NCBI RefSeq assembly: GCF_963169125.1
Contig: NC_084794.1
Location: forward strand, 157,552,858 to 157,616,857
Source: Humulus lupulus
Taxonomy: Eukaryota; Streptophyta; Magnoliopsida; Rosales; Cannabaceae
Direction: 5' to 3'
DNA length: 64,000 nucleotides
Shown here: in pieces, positions 47,957 through 58,504 of the stretch
How the letters are laid out: every line of letters begins with the position of its first letter
Numbering within the stretch: the stretch's first letter is position 1
Made by a program: the position numbers and the translations under genes
Notes under the pieces: generated by a model
Database searches by the model: none
What the model was told of the DNA's origin: nothing
What the model saw: the letters and a program-made list of their open reading frames with translations, nothing else

Positions 47957-47970
47957 TTTACCCCCCAAGG
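47957..47970 (-). promoter_or_regulatory. Element G terminal polypurine tract
   Basis: On - it reads CCTTGGGGGGTAAA immediately before the LTR start TGTTATCC. Confidence 0.88.
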
Positions 47971-48424
47971 TCACGGAGCTTTGAGAAATCCGGGAGCTTG
48001 TACCGTCCTCCGGGTATTTCGGTTTCTTAGATTAGGCGAGGGGCCACCTTCTGTGTTCCCGGAAGGGTTCCTTTTTCTCGCCTGAGTGTTAGTATGAAAA
48101 ATAAAGGGAACTTCTTCTGTTTGAACTCAAGTACTCAAGTGCGGCAAGGACCACGTGTCATGCTGGGAATGGTTCTGCGACCAAGACGTGTGCGTGAGGC
48201 GACTGGTTGAGTATGCGTGCGTCAGTCATCTGAGTAATGATTTGACGGTTTTTAATGGTACTCCGGGCCCGAGGTGGTGTAATGATGGGAAATAAATACT
48301 TTATTCCCATCCGAGGAGTCATAAATAGGATCGTCGCTTCATCTCCAGCCGTTGGATCTGATGCACACGGAATGGGAAGATCGGGACCGTCCATTTGAGG
48401 AATTCGAAACGACTTCTTCCCTGC

Positions 48425-48431
48425 TATAAAA
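48425..48431 (+). promoter_or_regulatory. TATA box of G's antisense gene
   Basis: TATAAAA in CTGCTATAAAAACGAGGG, followed after about 30 bp by a CT-rich leader (CTTTCTTCCTCTTTACGC). It lies outside the LTR and drives + transcription, opposite to gag-pol. Confidence 0.65.
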
Positions 48432-48454
48432 ACGAGGGAACGGACCTTTCTTCC

Positions 48455-51400
48455 TCTTTACGCTTTCAAATTCTCTATCTTTCGGATTTTCAGATTTTCA
48501 AACCTTCGAACTCTCAGGCGTCCAAGCTTTCATTCCTTGCCACCTCTTTTGGTAAGGGATCTAGAAACTTTTCTTTTGGTTTGGCAGTGGGTTTATTCGC
48601 CGAAGTTTAGGGTTTGAATCGCCGTTCGCCTTTGCAGCTTTTACTTCTCGCGATCGTGCTGTGCAGTGATCCGGTTACTCCTTCAACCTCCGACTACCCG
48701 AATATCAGTAAGTATTTCTACTTTGCTCTTTCCTCCCAAACCTTAGGTTGTTGGTAGTTGTTAGAGTTGGGGTTTCTGCCATTATCGCTTATGTGCATGC
48801 GTGAATAGGGCTTTGGTAGGCATGTGATTGATGTGAGTCGATAAGTAGCCTTTTTTGCATGCTTTGACGATTTGCGTTTGGAAAGCCGTCCCTTGTTTTG
48901 CTGTTTTAGGGCATAAGCATGAATGCCTTTAGGGTGTCTTTCTTTGGAAAAACACTTCTTCTGGTGGGCTTAGGCTCGGAGTCTGAGTCTGGTTCCTTGC
49001 TGCCCTTCGGGTGGCATGGTGCCAACCCCTCGGTAAGCTCGGTGGGAGCCTCTCCAAGCAGTTTTCGGGGAGGGTCTCCCCGACGCCTTTGATACCACTA
49101 GGGTATGACAAGGGTGCTGACTGCTTAGAGTGTTTTCTTCTTTGTTTCTTTTGTTCAGTGACGAACATCTCAAAGGAACAACTCCTCGCTGTCGTGGAGG
49201 CTGATTCTGCCCAGGAGAAGGGTTCCCCTGTCGCTGGCGCAAAGGGGAAAGGAAAGGCAAAAGTGGTCGTGGCCAGCCCACCGACTTCCAATAGTTCAAT
49301 CTGGGAGATGGACCAGAAGCCGAACCTTTTCAGGAATTATGGCATGCTGGAGCTGTATTCCTCCGAGGCAGGCCTGAAGAACATCCCAGGTCTGATGTGG
49401 CACCGTCTGTCGGTGCTGGGCGAGTCGGCTAGCCAGAGTCACGAGGGCTTTGGTGCCTGGAGCTGGGCACACATAGTGTGTGGGGCACACTTGCCCCTAA
49501 GAAGTTACTTTGCCAATTTCTGTGTGAAGGCGGGGATTGCCCCCTTCCAGTTGATTCCTCCCAGCTACAAGCTCGTAGCGGGGTGGTTCATCTTTTGCAA
49601 GTCCCGGAAACTGGAAGCTCCTACCCCGGAGGAGGTGCTGTACTTCTACGGGTTGAAGTCTCAGCCTATGAGGGGTCATTCAGACAAGGTGGGGTTTTAC
49701 AGGCTGGAGAGGCACCCGGACGTGATGTGCCCCACCTATCATACCGCGAGGGTTCCAGACCTCTGGGAGTACTGGTTCCTGACGACTGGCTTCCCGCTGA
49801 AGAGGGTGCCAGCCCTATCTTTGGACTTCAAAATCCCTGGTAAGTGCTCCTTCCTCTCCTTTTCAAATTTGTTTCTTTGCGTTTGATTTGCCCTTTGGGA
49901 GGATCTCTAATGCTTGTATTTGAATTTTGCAGAAGTCGTTCCGCGGACACCTCGCTGTGCGGAGATGATAAGGAGGTCCAAGTTCTACGAAGGGCTTTCT
50001 GAGGAAGAGTTGAAAGTGGAGGGACTTGTGACCTCCGAATCTTTGAGGGAGTATGGGCTACTCGCCTCTTTCCAAAACATCGAGCCAGTGAGTGGCAGGG
50101 GGAAAAGTCAGGTGTCTGCCGACATCCGGGAGCAGATTGCCATGGAGCTGTCCAAGGTGATCAACCAAGCAGCCCGAGACGAGAATACTTTATCTCCTAG
50201 TTGGGCGGAGAGGTTCCCCGACCCCCAGCCAGAGGAAGAGGAGATCGAGGCCTGCCACGCCGTGGCTTACCCTAACGAAGGGGCTCCGGGGGCTAGTACC
50301 TACGGGAGAGGTAAGACTAGTTTTCAATTGATCCACACCCCCAGCCTGTCTGAGGTTTCCCGGACCTCTCAGATGGGGTTCGATCCCCGCTTCCTTAGGC
50401 TAGATCCGCGTAGGATACCCTTTGACAGATATTGCGATAGGGTAGATGAGCTCCTCGGGTGTCTGAGTGACGGTAGTCTGCCAGAAGGTGTCATCATGGT
50501 TGACCCTTCTTCCCTCAGCATGTCATTCCCGGACTTCAAGGAGTACGGGAGTTTCCTGGAGCAGGAAGCGGTGTTTTGTTTTGCTCGGGGAAGGCCATCC
50601 ACGTTTCTCGTGCATGGTCGTCCCTTTCAAACTTTTCTTTTTCTTGTTTCTTGTTCCCTGCTGGCGGGCTTGCTTGTGCTTTTATGTTGTTGATTGTCTT
50701 ATCTTCCGCTTATCTTCTTTCTCATTGCTTGTTGGTTCGTTAACCTTGCTTTGTACGTTTCTTGCAGAGTATCCAGAGGCCAAGATGTTGGGGAGGGTTA
50801 CTTTGCTCATTAAGAAGGCTGCCACTAGCCAAGACCCGTCCACGGGGAAAGGACGGAAGACCAAGGCTGGTAGGGGAGGTAAAGCTGCCTCCCCCAAGAA
50901 GACAAGTGGCGAGGCGCAAGCGTCTCCGAGGGTAGAGAAGTCTCCTGCCGACGGGCCTTCCGAGACTATGATGGTCTCGAGTAGCAGCAGCGACGGGGAA
51001 GGGCTTGTGTTCCCCGTGAAGACAACTGGGGTGAGCAAGCGTCCCGGAGAAGATGCTGAGGGCGCTAAGAAGAAACGCCTTAGACACTCTTCTCCTGGTC
51101 GAAGACAACAACAACAGCAACGACAGCAACTACAACCACAACAACAGCAGCAACAAGAACAACAGAGACAATCACCAACGTCGCAGCGGCAGCAACTACA
51201 ACATCCAAACCAGCAGCAGCAACAAGGGCAATTACTTCCGCTGCCGCAGCAGCAAAAGCAACAGACCGGGGCCTTAATACCCCGTCCGCCTCCTCCTCCA
51301 GCCCAAAGGGAGTCCACCCTTTCGGGGTCTCCTTCTTCTCAGCCAACAAACCTTCCTCTGCCTGGCCTGAAGTTCCACTTCCCGCAGAAACCAACCCGTT

Positions 51401-52851
51401 TCCCCGCTGCCCTCCTGGAGGGTGTAAGACGGGCCGATAGTTTTTTGAAGAGACGGTTGGAGGCTGAGAAGGCCATTACCCAGGGAAGGGCAGACAACTT
51501 GTCTGCCGTGAAGAGAGCTGAGTTGGCCGAGGGGGTGCGGTCTCTTCACCCGGCTGGAGCGATTTTGGATGGCCCAGCCTTGGAGAAGAGGCTGGTGCCT
51601 AGGCTTGGACGTGCATTGGCGCCGTTTGGAGCGGAGATGATGGAGGACATGGCCCTGAGCTTGTGCGAGCTCAATTCTGAGAAATGGGCCATCAGTAGCA
51701 GTAAGGATCCGCTGTTGCTGACACATGCCGTGAAGCAGCAATTGTCCGGGGTAAGCCGTCAGTTGTTGTATTTTGGGATCATCTGTCTTTTGGTCCGGCT
51801 TAACTCATTCTGTTGTCTTTCCTTGCTGGCCTCTATGATCGCGGAACGTTCGTTCCGGGAGGTTGGTGCAGTTCTGGTTCAGCTGGAGGAGAGCCAGCTG
51901 GCTCGCCAGGCCTTGGAGGCGGAGAAGCAGAAACTGACCCAACAGGCCTTGGAGGCTTCGGAGAAGATTGATCAGGCCCGGCGCACGGCTGAGGAAGAGG
52001 CGGACAAGAAATATCTTGCCAAATATCAAGAGTACCGGGCCAAGGCAGAGAATGAGTTTAGACAGCGGTCGGATGGGATGAAGGCCGAAAACTCCAAGCT
52101 CCAGGAAGAGCTGTCCCAAGCCAAGGTGGAGAAGGATACCTTGGAAGCCCGCTTGCAATCAAAAAATGATCTCCTCCTTAAGCAGCAAGAGGAATATTCC
52201 ACTCTTCAGAGTAAGCTGCACGAGGAGGAGCAACTCCATAAGAGGAGCAGGGATCTCGTGTCTATGCTGCAGTTGGGGCTCACCGAGAAGGATAAAGAGA
52301 TTGGGGCCTTGCAATTCACTGCCAGGGGGCATGTGACCGAGAAGCAATCCGTGCTGAACCAAAATAGGGAGCAGCGCAAGGAGATTGATTCTCTTAAGGG
52401 GGAGCGGGATGCCTCCAAGGTCGAGATGGACAAAGTAAGGGCTCAATTAGCTGTCGCGGAGGCACAGCTGGCAACCTCCGAGGCGGAGCGCTTGAAGGAG
52501 AAGGAGGATGCTGAGGTGATACTGAACAGGACGATTAATATATCACATGTGGTCCTCATGCATCAACTCTGGAAAGTGAACCCGGAGGTACTAGGCTATC
52601 TGGGAGAGGATGCCGAAGCCATGAGGGAGAAGCTACTCGTATGGGATCAAGGCCCAGAGGCGTACGTCCAAACTTACAATATTGACGAACGTGCTAGAGC
52701 CCCGGAGGCGGGAGATCCCGGAGAGGCGGGGACCTCTGAACCTTCCCGTGACAAAGTTCCGCCTTCCAATGAGCCGACTCCGCCAGCCTCAGTTGAAGCC
52801 GATGCCCCCGAGGCCGCGGTCGTGGAAGCTGCAGCTACCCCCAATGCTTGA
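48455..52851 (+). CDS. Antisense spliced gene of element G: ~1120-aa protein (gypsy-type-transposon-like domain + coiled coil)
   Basis: Predicted exons: leader to 48551; 48638-48707; 49159-49839; 49933-50616; 50768 to 51750, or to the end. Introns are GT-AG, with phases that keep one frame. The start codon is split: A ends exon 2 and TG opens exon 3, giving MTNISKEQLLAVVE. The N-terminal part (LPLRSYFANFCVKAGIAPFQLIP, about 49490-49560) resembles the 'putative gypsy type transposon' (Transposase_28) family. The middle is Lys/Ser then Gln-rich (51105-51270) and Pro-rich. The C-terminal 51840-52520 is a long heptad-type coiled coil. Without the in-frame 78-bp segment 51751-51828 the product would be 1123 residues. 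C and E carry decayed homologues. Role unknown; a structural or regulatory partner of the element is possible. Confidence is high for the gene, moderate for exact exons. Confidence 0.75.
48552..48637 (+). other. Intron 1 of the antisense gene (leader)
   Basis: Donor TTTTG|GTAAGG at 48552, acceptor CCTTTGCAG ending 48637. Confidence 0.6.
48708..49158 (+). other. Intron 2 of the antisense gene, splitting the start codon
   Basis: Donor ATATCA|GTAAGTATTTC at 48708, acceptor TTTTGTTCAG ending 49158. Joining places A before TGACGAAC, creating the ATG that opens the long frame. Confidence 0.65.
49840..49932 (+). other. Intron 3 of the antisense gene
   Basis: Donor CCCTG|GTAAGTGC, acceptor GAATTTTGCAG. 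Phase 1; the join reads KIPEVVPRTP. Confidence 0.75.
50617..50767 (+). other. Intron 4 of the antisense gene
   Basis: Donor GTGCATG|GTCGTCCC (weak), acceptor TACGTTTCTTGCAG. The join restores the frame as FLVHEYPEAKML; without splicing the upstream frame closes at about 50693. Confidence 0.65.
51105..51270 (+). repeat. Imperfect CAA/CAG tract in the antisense gene
   Basis: Encodes a Gln-rich segment (QQQQQQEQQRQ...). Produces spurious Cys/Val-rich frames on the other strand. Confidence 0.85.
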
Positions 52852-53270
52852 AGGGGTTTTATCTTTAATTATTTTTCATTTGAGTTTTTCATTGCGGACA
52901 TATTTGCCATAATTATAGCATTCTCCTTTCTTTTCTGCCGAGTTCTTTATTTATCTTTGCGCTTAGGGTAGACTTTTATACGGTAGAAACTATTGTAGGG
53001 GCGCATGAGGTTTTGGTTCCAACGGCCAGAACCTATGCACATCCCACTTGAGGCTCTAACGGCTGATGTCTTTTCCCACGTAGTTTCTAGGTTACGAAGG
53101 TTTCCTGGTTCCAACGGCCAGGCTCCTTTCACCGTATTTTAGCTTTCCTAAGGCAAATAGCCAATCCCGAGACTTGTAGTTATACTGTTCGCTGGGATTG
53201 CTAAGGTGAGCCGTTCCATGGTTTGGAACGGGAGTTCTTTTGGTGAGCGTCGCTAGACTTAAGGTTAGAT
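52852..53270. other. 3' untranslated region of the antisense gene
   Basis: No gene. Contains repeated phrases GGTTCCAACGGCCAG (53013-53028, 53107-53121) and GGCTCTAACGGC. Confidence 0.5.
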
Positions 53271-53765
53271 CTTTGCGAAGCAAAACTAGCCATTGTTGCG
53301 AACCTCATGGTGGCTGACTTCAGGGACCTGGCATGGAGCCCTGCGAGGCAAGGCTCGTTGCTGTCGGGGAAATTGCCACGCCCACCAGGTGTGATCCCGG
53401 AGCAGGGGCTTTGCGAAGCAAGGCCTGCTGTGAGTGGGGGATCGACCATGTCTGCTCCTGGAGCTGAAACTTGCAAGGGTCGAGGAGCTCGCCATGCATT
53501 ATTTTGTGAGATCCGGAGCTGGAGCCTGCGAAGCAAGGCTTACAACGGTCGCGGATCTTGCCATCTTTCGCCTTGCGGGACCCGGAGCTGGAGCTTGCGA
53601 AGCAGAGCTCTACAGCGATCACGGATCTTGCCATCTTTCGCCTTGCGGGATCCGGAGCTGGAGCTTGCGAAGCAAAGCTCTACAGCGATCGCGTATCTTG
53701 CCATATTTCGCCCTGCGGGACCCGGAACTGGAGCTTGCGAAGCAAAGCTCTACAGCGATCGCGGG
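53271..53765. repeat. 70-bp tandem repeat in element G
   Basis: Clear units start at 53481, 53551, 53621 and 53691 (period 70) with the core GGAGCTGGAGCTTGCGAAGC..CTACAGCGATCGCGGATCTTGCC. More diverged units extend left to about 53271. The core CTTGCGAAGCAAAGCTC also occurs once in gag (about 58938-58954). Confidence 0.9.
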
Positions 53766-54076
53766 GTATTCTGCAAAGGACTTGTCAGGGAGTTGGGGGT
53801 GTTTCGGCGTAGCTCTATGAACGTGCCTCAACCCCCAGTCCTGTCCATCGCTGGGCTACACAGGAGATAATTTTCATGATACATAATGGCAGGCATTTCC
53901 ATGGCAATTTTCACATAAGCACATAATGCACATATGACACGTAATGCAAGCATGTTCATGGCAACAAATAAACCTAAGCTTAACAATTTAAACATTTCAA
54001 ACACAATGCTTGCACAATAGTGGTGTTCTGTGTACGTTTTGTTCGAGGGGCGTATGGCTATGCCTTAGCCATGTAT

Positions 54077-54087
54077 ACCCCCCCAAG
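54077..54087 (-). promoter_or_regulatory. Internal polypurine tract of element G
   Basis: On -: CTTGGGGGGGT within CTCACTTGGGGGGGTATACATGG, 215 bp after the pol stop. Element C has the same tract about 195 bp after pol. It resembles the terminal tract 6.1 kb further on. Confidence 0.65.
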
Positions 54088-54301
54088 TGAGCGTGGGGTC
54101 CGGACGTCTCCGGACCGCGTGGTCACTTGTTAAAACACAGCTTTGAACACAGGGATGAAAAGTGCAGTAAAAGCGGAGTGAATCTCTCCGTGTTTCATTA
54201 AATTAGCCTACTAGGCGTGAGTTTTACAACAGGGAGGATTATTTCCACATTTTTCACTTTTGCTAATTTCACCAAGGACTTCCGACTAGATGGTCCGGGG
54301 C

Positions 54302-57300
54302 CTACTGGTAGTAACGGCGGAGGTGCTCCGCGTTCCAGGCGCGCGGGACTTTAGATCCGTCGAGTCTCTTTAAGTGATACGTCCCGTGGCCCACTTTTTC
54401 TTGGACTTCATAGGGGCCTTCCCAGTTGGATCCGAGGACTCCCACTCCCGGATCCTCCGTAGCAGGAAATACTCTCCGTAGGACAAGATCCCCAACTTCG
54501 AATGTACGGCTCTTGACTCTCGTGTTAAAGTGTCGGGCTATCTTGCCTTGGTACATTTTTAGTTGGACCTGCGACTGCTCCCGGAGCTCTTCGATCATGT
54601 CCAGGGACTCCTGGAGAAGGGCGTGGTTCCGGGTAGGGTCGTAGGTATCTTGCCTGTGAGAGGGGATCATAGTTTCTACTGGGATGACGGCCTCGAAACC
54701 GAAGGTCATGGAATAAGGCGTGTGCCCCGTCGAAGTTCTCTCTGTTGTACGAAAGGCCCAAAGTACTCGCGGAAGTTCTTCCGGCCAGTGAGCCTTGCAG
54801 GCTTGGAGTTTTTTCTTCAACGTGGTCTTTAATATTTTGTTTACAGCCTCCACTTGCCCATTAGCCTGGGGCCTGGCGACTGGGGAAAAGCTTTTGATAA
54901 TTCCATGCGAAGCACAGAAGTTCGTGAAGTGTTCACTGTCAAATTGCTTCCCGTTGTCGGACACAATTTTTCGTGGAAGCCCAAAACGACACACTATATT
55001 CCTGATGACAAAGTCCAGTGCTTTTTTAGATGTGACCGTGTTCATAGGTTCAGCTTCAGCCCATTTGGTGAAGTAGTCTACCGCGACTATGGCATACTTC
55101 ACTCCACCCTTTCCAGTTGGGAGGGAACCTACTAGGTCAATGCCCCAAACGGCGAACGGCCAGGGGCTGGTCATTAAGGTAATTTCTGTAGGCGGCGCTC
55201 GCGGAACCTTGGCGTACCTCTGGCACTGCTCACATTTCCTGACATAATCCACACAATCCTTCTTCATGGTGGGCCAGAAGTATCCTTGTCGAAGGATCTT
55301 TTTGGAGAGGCTCAGCCCGGAGGTATGATCGCCACAGAAGCCTTCGTGAACCTCATGGATGATGGCGCTGACTTCGGTTCCGGCAACACACCTAAGGAAG
55401 GGTATGGACAACCCCATGCGGTAAAGCCTTACATCCATAACCACGTATCGGGGAGCTTGATATTGGAGCTTCCTCGCGTCAGCTTTATCAGTGGGGAGCT
55501 CTCCGGTGGTGAGAAATCTGAGGATGGGTCCTATCCAGGAGTGGGAATGGTCGATGATGGCGTTTATCCTTCGTGTCTCAGTACTGGGGGCCTCTAAGTG
55601 CCCGATGGGGACTAGGCCATACTGTTCAATCTCCGGGTCCGTTGCAAGCTTGGCCAGCGTGTCCGCGAGTGAGTTCTGGTCCCGGGGGACCTGGCGGATT
55701 TGGTAGCCTTTGAAATGCTGCAGTAGGTCGCGGGAGAGAGACACGTAGGCAGCCATTCTTTCGCCTTTCGTCTGGTATTCCCCGGATATTTGGTTTACCA
55801 CAAGTAGGGAGTCGCTGTATACTTCGATTTTTTGGGCTCCGACTTCTCTGGCCAGTCGTAATCCAGCTAACATGGCTTCGTGTTCTGCCTCGTTGTTGGA
55901 TGCTGGGAACGAGAAACGGATGGCGCTCTGGAGCTGATGCCCTTGGGGAGATATTAGGATGACCCCTGCTCCAGCTCCTTTTTCATTTGAGGCTCCGACT
56001 ACATAGACCTTCCATGTGGGAAGTTCCGGGACAGGATCTTCCGGGAGGTCATTCATTCCCGAGCATTCCACAATAAAGTCCGCGAGAGCTTGACCTTTTA
56101 TGGAAACACGTGGTTGGTAGTGGACGTCGAACTGGCTCAGTTCCATGGCCCACTTAAGCAATCTGCCAGAAGACTCGGGCTTCTGCAAGACTTGTCGGAG
56201 AGGGTGGTTGGTGAGTACTTTGATGGTGTGCGCCTGGAAATATGGCCTTAGCTTCCGCGAAGCAATTGGCAAGCAGAGGGAGAGTTTTTCGATCATTGAA
56301 TATCTGGATTCGGCGTCCAATAACCTCTTGCTTACGTAATACACAGGGAGCTGGATACGGCCATCTTCCCGGACGAGAGCGGCACTCACTGCGAGCTCAG
56401 TCACGGCTAAGTATAAGAACAACGCCTCTCCTTCGACAGGTTTGGACAGAATGGGAGCTCGGGTTAAATGTTCCTTGAGGTGTTGGAAGGCTGCTTCGCA
56501 TTCGGGGGTCCACTCGAACTTCTTGTTTCCTCGCAACACGTTGAAGAAGGGGATACACTTGTCAGTGGCCTTGGATACGAAGCGGCTGAGAGCAGCTATC
56601 CTTCCGGTAACACTCTGGACATCCTTATGCTTCCGGGGGGAAGGCATATCTATGAACTCCTTAATTTTCTCAGGGTTGGCTTCCACTCCGCGGGAGCTGA
56701 CAATGAAACCGAGGAACTTCCCAGACGAGACCCCGAAAGTACATTTCTTTGGATTCAGTTTCATTCCGTACTTTCGGATCACGGCGAAAGCTTCCTCAAG
56801 GTCGTCACTGTGGTCCCCGGAGGTCTTGGACTTTACCAACATGTCATCCACGTACACCTCCATGTTCCTCCCCAGTTGGTCCTTGAACATCCTGTTTACT
56901 AGACGCTGGTACGTCGCCCCAGCATTCTTCAAACCGAAAGGCATGACCACGTAACAGTAGACACCTTTGTCCGTGAGGAAGCTGGTGTGTTCCTGGTTCG
57001 CGACATGCATCTTGTTCTGGTTGTATCCGGAGTACGCATCCATGAAAGATAAGAGTTCGTATCCGGAAGTAGCGTCTACCATCTGATCGATTCGCGGAAG
57101 AGGGAAACAATCTTTCGGGCAGGCTTTGTTTAGGTCCGTGAAGTCAATGCACATTCTCCAGGACCCATCGGGTTTCGGGACCGGAACTGGGTTGGCCAAC
57201 CACACGGGATAGTGTGACTCCTGGAGAAAGCCTATGGACATCAACTTATCCACTTCAGCTTTGACGGCTTCGGCCCTCACTGGGTCTAACGGCCTCCTCT

Positions 57301-58504
57301 TTTGGCGAATTGGAGTTGCAGATGGGTCTATGTTGAGTGCGTTGCACGCAACATTAGGATTAATCCCCGTCATATCAGCGTGGCACCATGCCAGGATATC
57401 CTGATTATTCTTCACAATGGCCACGATCTTATCTCGAATGGCCGACGGCAGGTTTTTCCCCACCTGAATGACTTTGGTGGGATCTCCCGGGTTGAGGATC
57501 ACCTCTTCGACTTCCTCCATCGGCTCTATTGCTTTCTCGATTCCCACTCCTGGGTCGAGTTCGTCAAAGTATGCCTCTTGAGCACCCTCAGTTTCTGGTA
57601 ATTCTTTCGCCAGAGGAATGGCAGCAACTGTCTCCTGGACCGTGTAGACGGATCGGACGGAGACGTTATAACAGCTTCGTGCACTTCGCTGGTCTCCTCG
57701 GAGAGTGCCGATACGCCCATCGTCGCATGGAAACTTCAAGCATAAGTGGCGTATCGAGGTTATGGCCCCACAATCTATTAGGACCGGTCGGCCTAGGATG
57801 GCATTATACGCCGTGGGGCAGTCGACCACCACGAATGTGCTGTGCTTGAAGGCACAAGCGTCGCTTTCTCCTCTGAGGGTGACTGGAAGTTGAATTTTGC
57901 CTAATGGCATGAGTGCATCCCCATTGAACCCTTGAAGCTGGATGGGGCATGGGGTCAGGTCTGTCTCGGTCAATCCGATTGCGTGGAAGGCCGCTTTGAA
58001 GAGGATGTTTACGGAGCTTCCGTTGTCGACCAAGATCCGTGAGACCTTCTTATTGGCAATTTGGGCTTCCACCACGATGGGATCGTTGTGGGGGAAGTGC
58101 ACATGTCGAGCATCATCCTCCGTGAAGGTGATGGGAAGGTCCATCATTCGGGGACGTTGAGCAGGTGATTGAACCAAGGCACACATCTCCCCGGTGTGTT
58201 CTAACTCCCTCAAGTACCTCTTCTGGGAGTTGCGGGTGCTTCCGACAAGGTGCGGTCCTCCGGAAATGGTGGCTACGTGTCCGTCAACGGGTGGTGGAGT
58301 AAGGCCGGACGGATATGGGTTGCCCGGTCCTGGAGCCAACAAGGCAATGGGTGCCGGAGCGGTTGGAGCAGGAAGCGCTGGGAACTGAGACCCGGGAGCC
58401 TGGGGGTGACCGGCTCCAGGAGCGCTAGCGGTCCCCCTCTGTCCCGGGGAATATACAGCTCCGTGAACTCCCCCCTGTCCGGGATAGATAATGGGTATCC
58501 TCAC
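54302..58504 (-). CDS. Element G pol (1400 codons): protease, RT, two RNase H domains, integrase
   Basis: An uninterrupted frame. The first codon is GTG at 58504, overlapping gag's stop; the true start is unknown because pol is normally released from a gag-pol product. Protease: [14 protein letters not shown] at about 157-169 (DNG in place of DSG/DTG). [13 protein letters not shown] (487) and catalytic YVDD (551-554). Gypsy-type RNase H 690-810, degenerate as usual in Tat. The second, plant-type RNase H spans 830-955; its first catalytic position reads YVVGAS instead of the usual YVDGxS. Integrase: zinc residues H1053, H1060, C1091, C1094 and catalytic D1123, D1183, E1219 are all present. The C-terminal [16 protein letters not shown] block follows. 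Apart from the Asp-to-Val change it looks functional. Confidence 0.93.
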   Translation of the reverse strand: MRIPIIYPGQGGVHGAVYSPGQRGTASAPGAGHPQAPGSQFPALPAPTAPAPIALLAPGPGNPYPSGLTPPPVDGHVATISGGPHLVGSTRNSQKRYLRELEHTGEMCALVQSPAQRPRMMDLPITFTEDDARHVHFPHNDPIVVEAQIANKKVSRILVDNGSSVNILFKAAFHAIGLTETDLTPCPIQLQGFNGDALMPLGKIQLPVTLRGESDACAFKHSTFVVVDCPTAYNAILGRPVLIDCGAITSIRHLCLKFPCDDGRIGTLRGDQRSARSCYNVSVRSVYTVQETVAAIPLAKELPETEGAQEAYFDELDPGVGIEKAIEPMEEVEEVILNPGDPTKVIQVGKNLPSAIRDKIVAIVKNNQDILAWCHADMTGINPNVACNALNIDPSATPIRQKRRPLDPVRAEAVKAEVDKLMSIGFLQESHYPVWLANPVPVPKPDGSWRMCIDFTDLNKACPKDCFPLPRIDQMVDATSGYELLSFMDAYSGYNQNKMHVANQEHTSFLTDKGVYCYVVMPFGLKNAGATYQRLVNRMFKDQLGRNMEVYVDDMLVKSKTSGDHSDDLEEAFAVIRKYGMKLNPKKCTFGVSSGKFLGFIVSSRGVEANPEKIKEFIDMPSPRKHKDVQSVTGRIAALSRFVSKATDKCIPFFNVLRGNKKFEWTPECEAAFQHLKEHLTRAPILSKPVEGEALFLYLAVTELAVSAALVREDGRIQLPVYYVSKRLLDAESRYSMIEKLSLCLPIASRKLRPYFQAHTIKVLTNHPLRQVLQKPESSGRLLKWAMELSQFDVHYQPRVSIKGQALADFIVECSGMNDLPEDPVPELPTWKVYVVGASNEKGAGAGVILISPQGHQLQSAIRFSFPASNNEAEHEAMLAGLRLAREVGAQKIEVYSDSLLVVNQISGEYQTKGERMAAYVSLSRDLLQHFKGYQIRQVPRDQNSLADTLAKLATDPEIEQYGLVPIGHLEAPSTETRRINAIIDHSHSWIGPILRFLTTGELPTDKADARKLQYQAPRYVVMDVRLYRMGLSIPFLRCVAGTEVSAIIHEVHEGFCGDHTSGLSLSKKILRQGYFWPTMKKDCVDYVRKCEQCQRYAKVPRAPPTEITLMTSPWPFAVWGIDLVGSLPTGKGGVKYAIVAVDYFTKWAEAEPMNTVTSKKALDFVIRNIVCRFGLPRKIVSDNGKQFDSEHFTNFCASHGIIKSFSPVARPQANGQVEAVNKILKTTLKKKLQACKAHWPEELPRVLWAFRTTERTSTGHTPYSMTFGFEAVIPVETMIPSHRQDTYDPTRNHALLQESLDMIEELREQSQVQLKMYQGKIARHFNTRVKSRTFEVGDLVLRRVFPATEDPGVGVLGSNWEGPYEVQEKVGHGTYHLKRLDGSKVPRAWNAEHLRRYYQ

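Noticed and set aside
50682..51317. Cys/Val-rich open frame on -
   Set aside because: Complement of the CAA/CAG tract in the antisense gene; no conserved domain.
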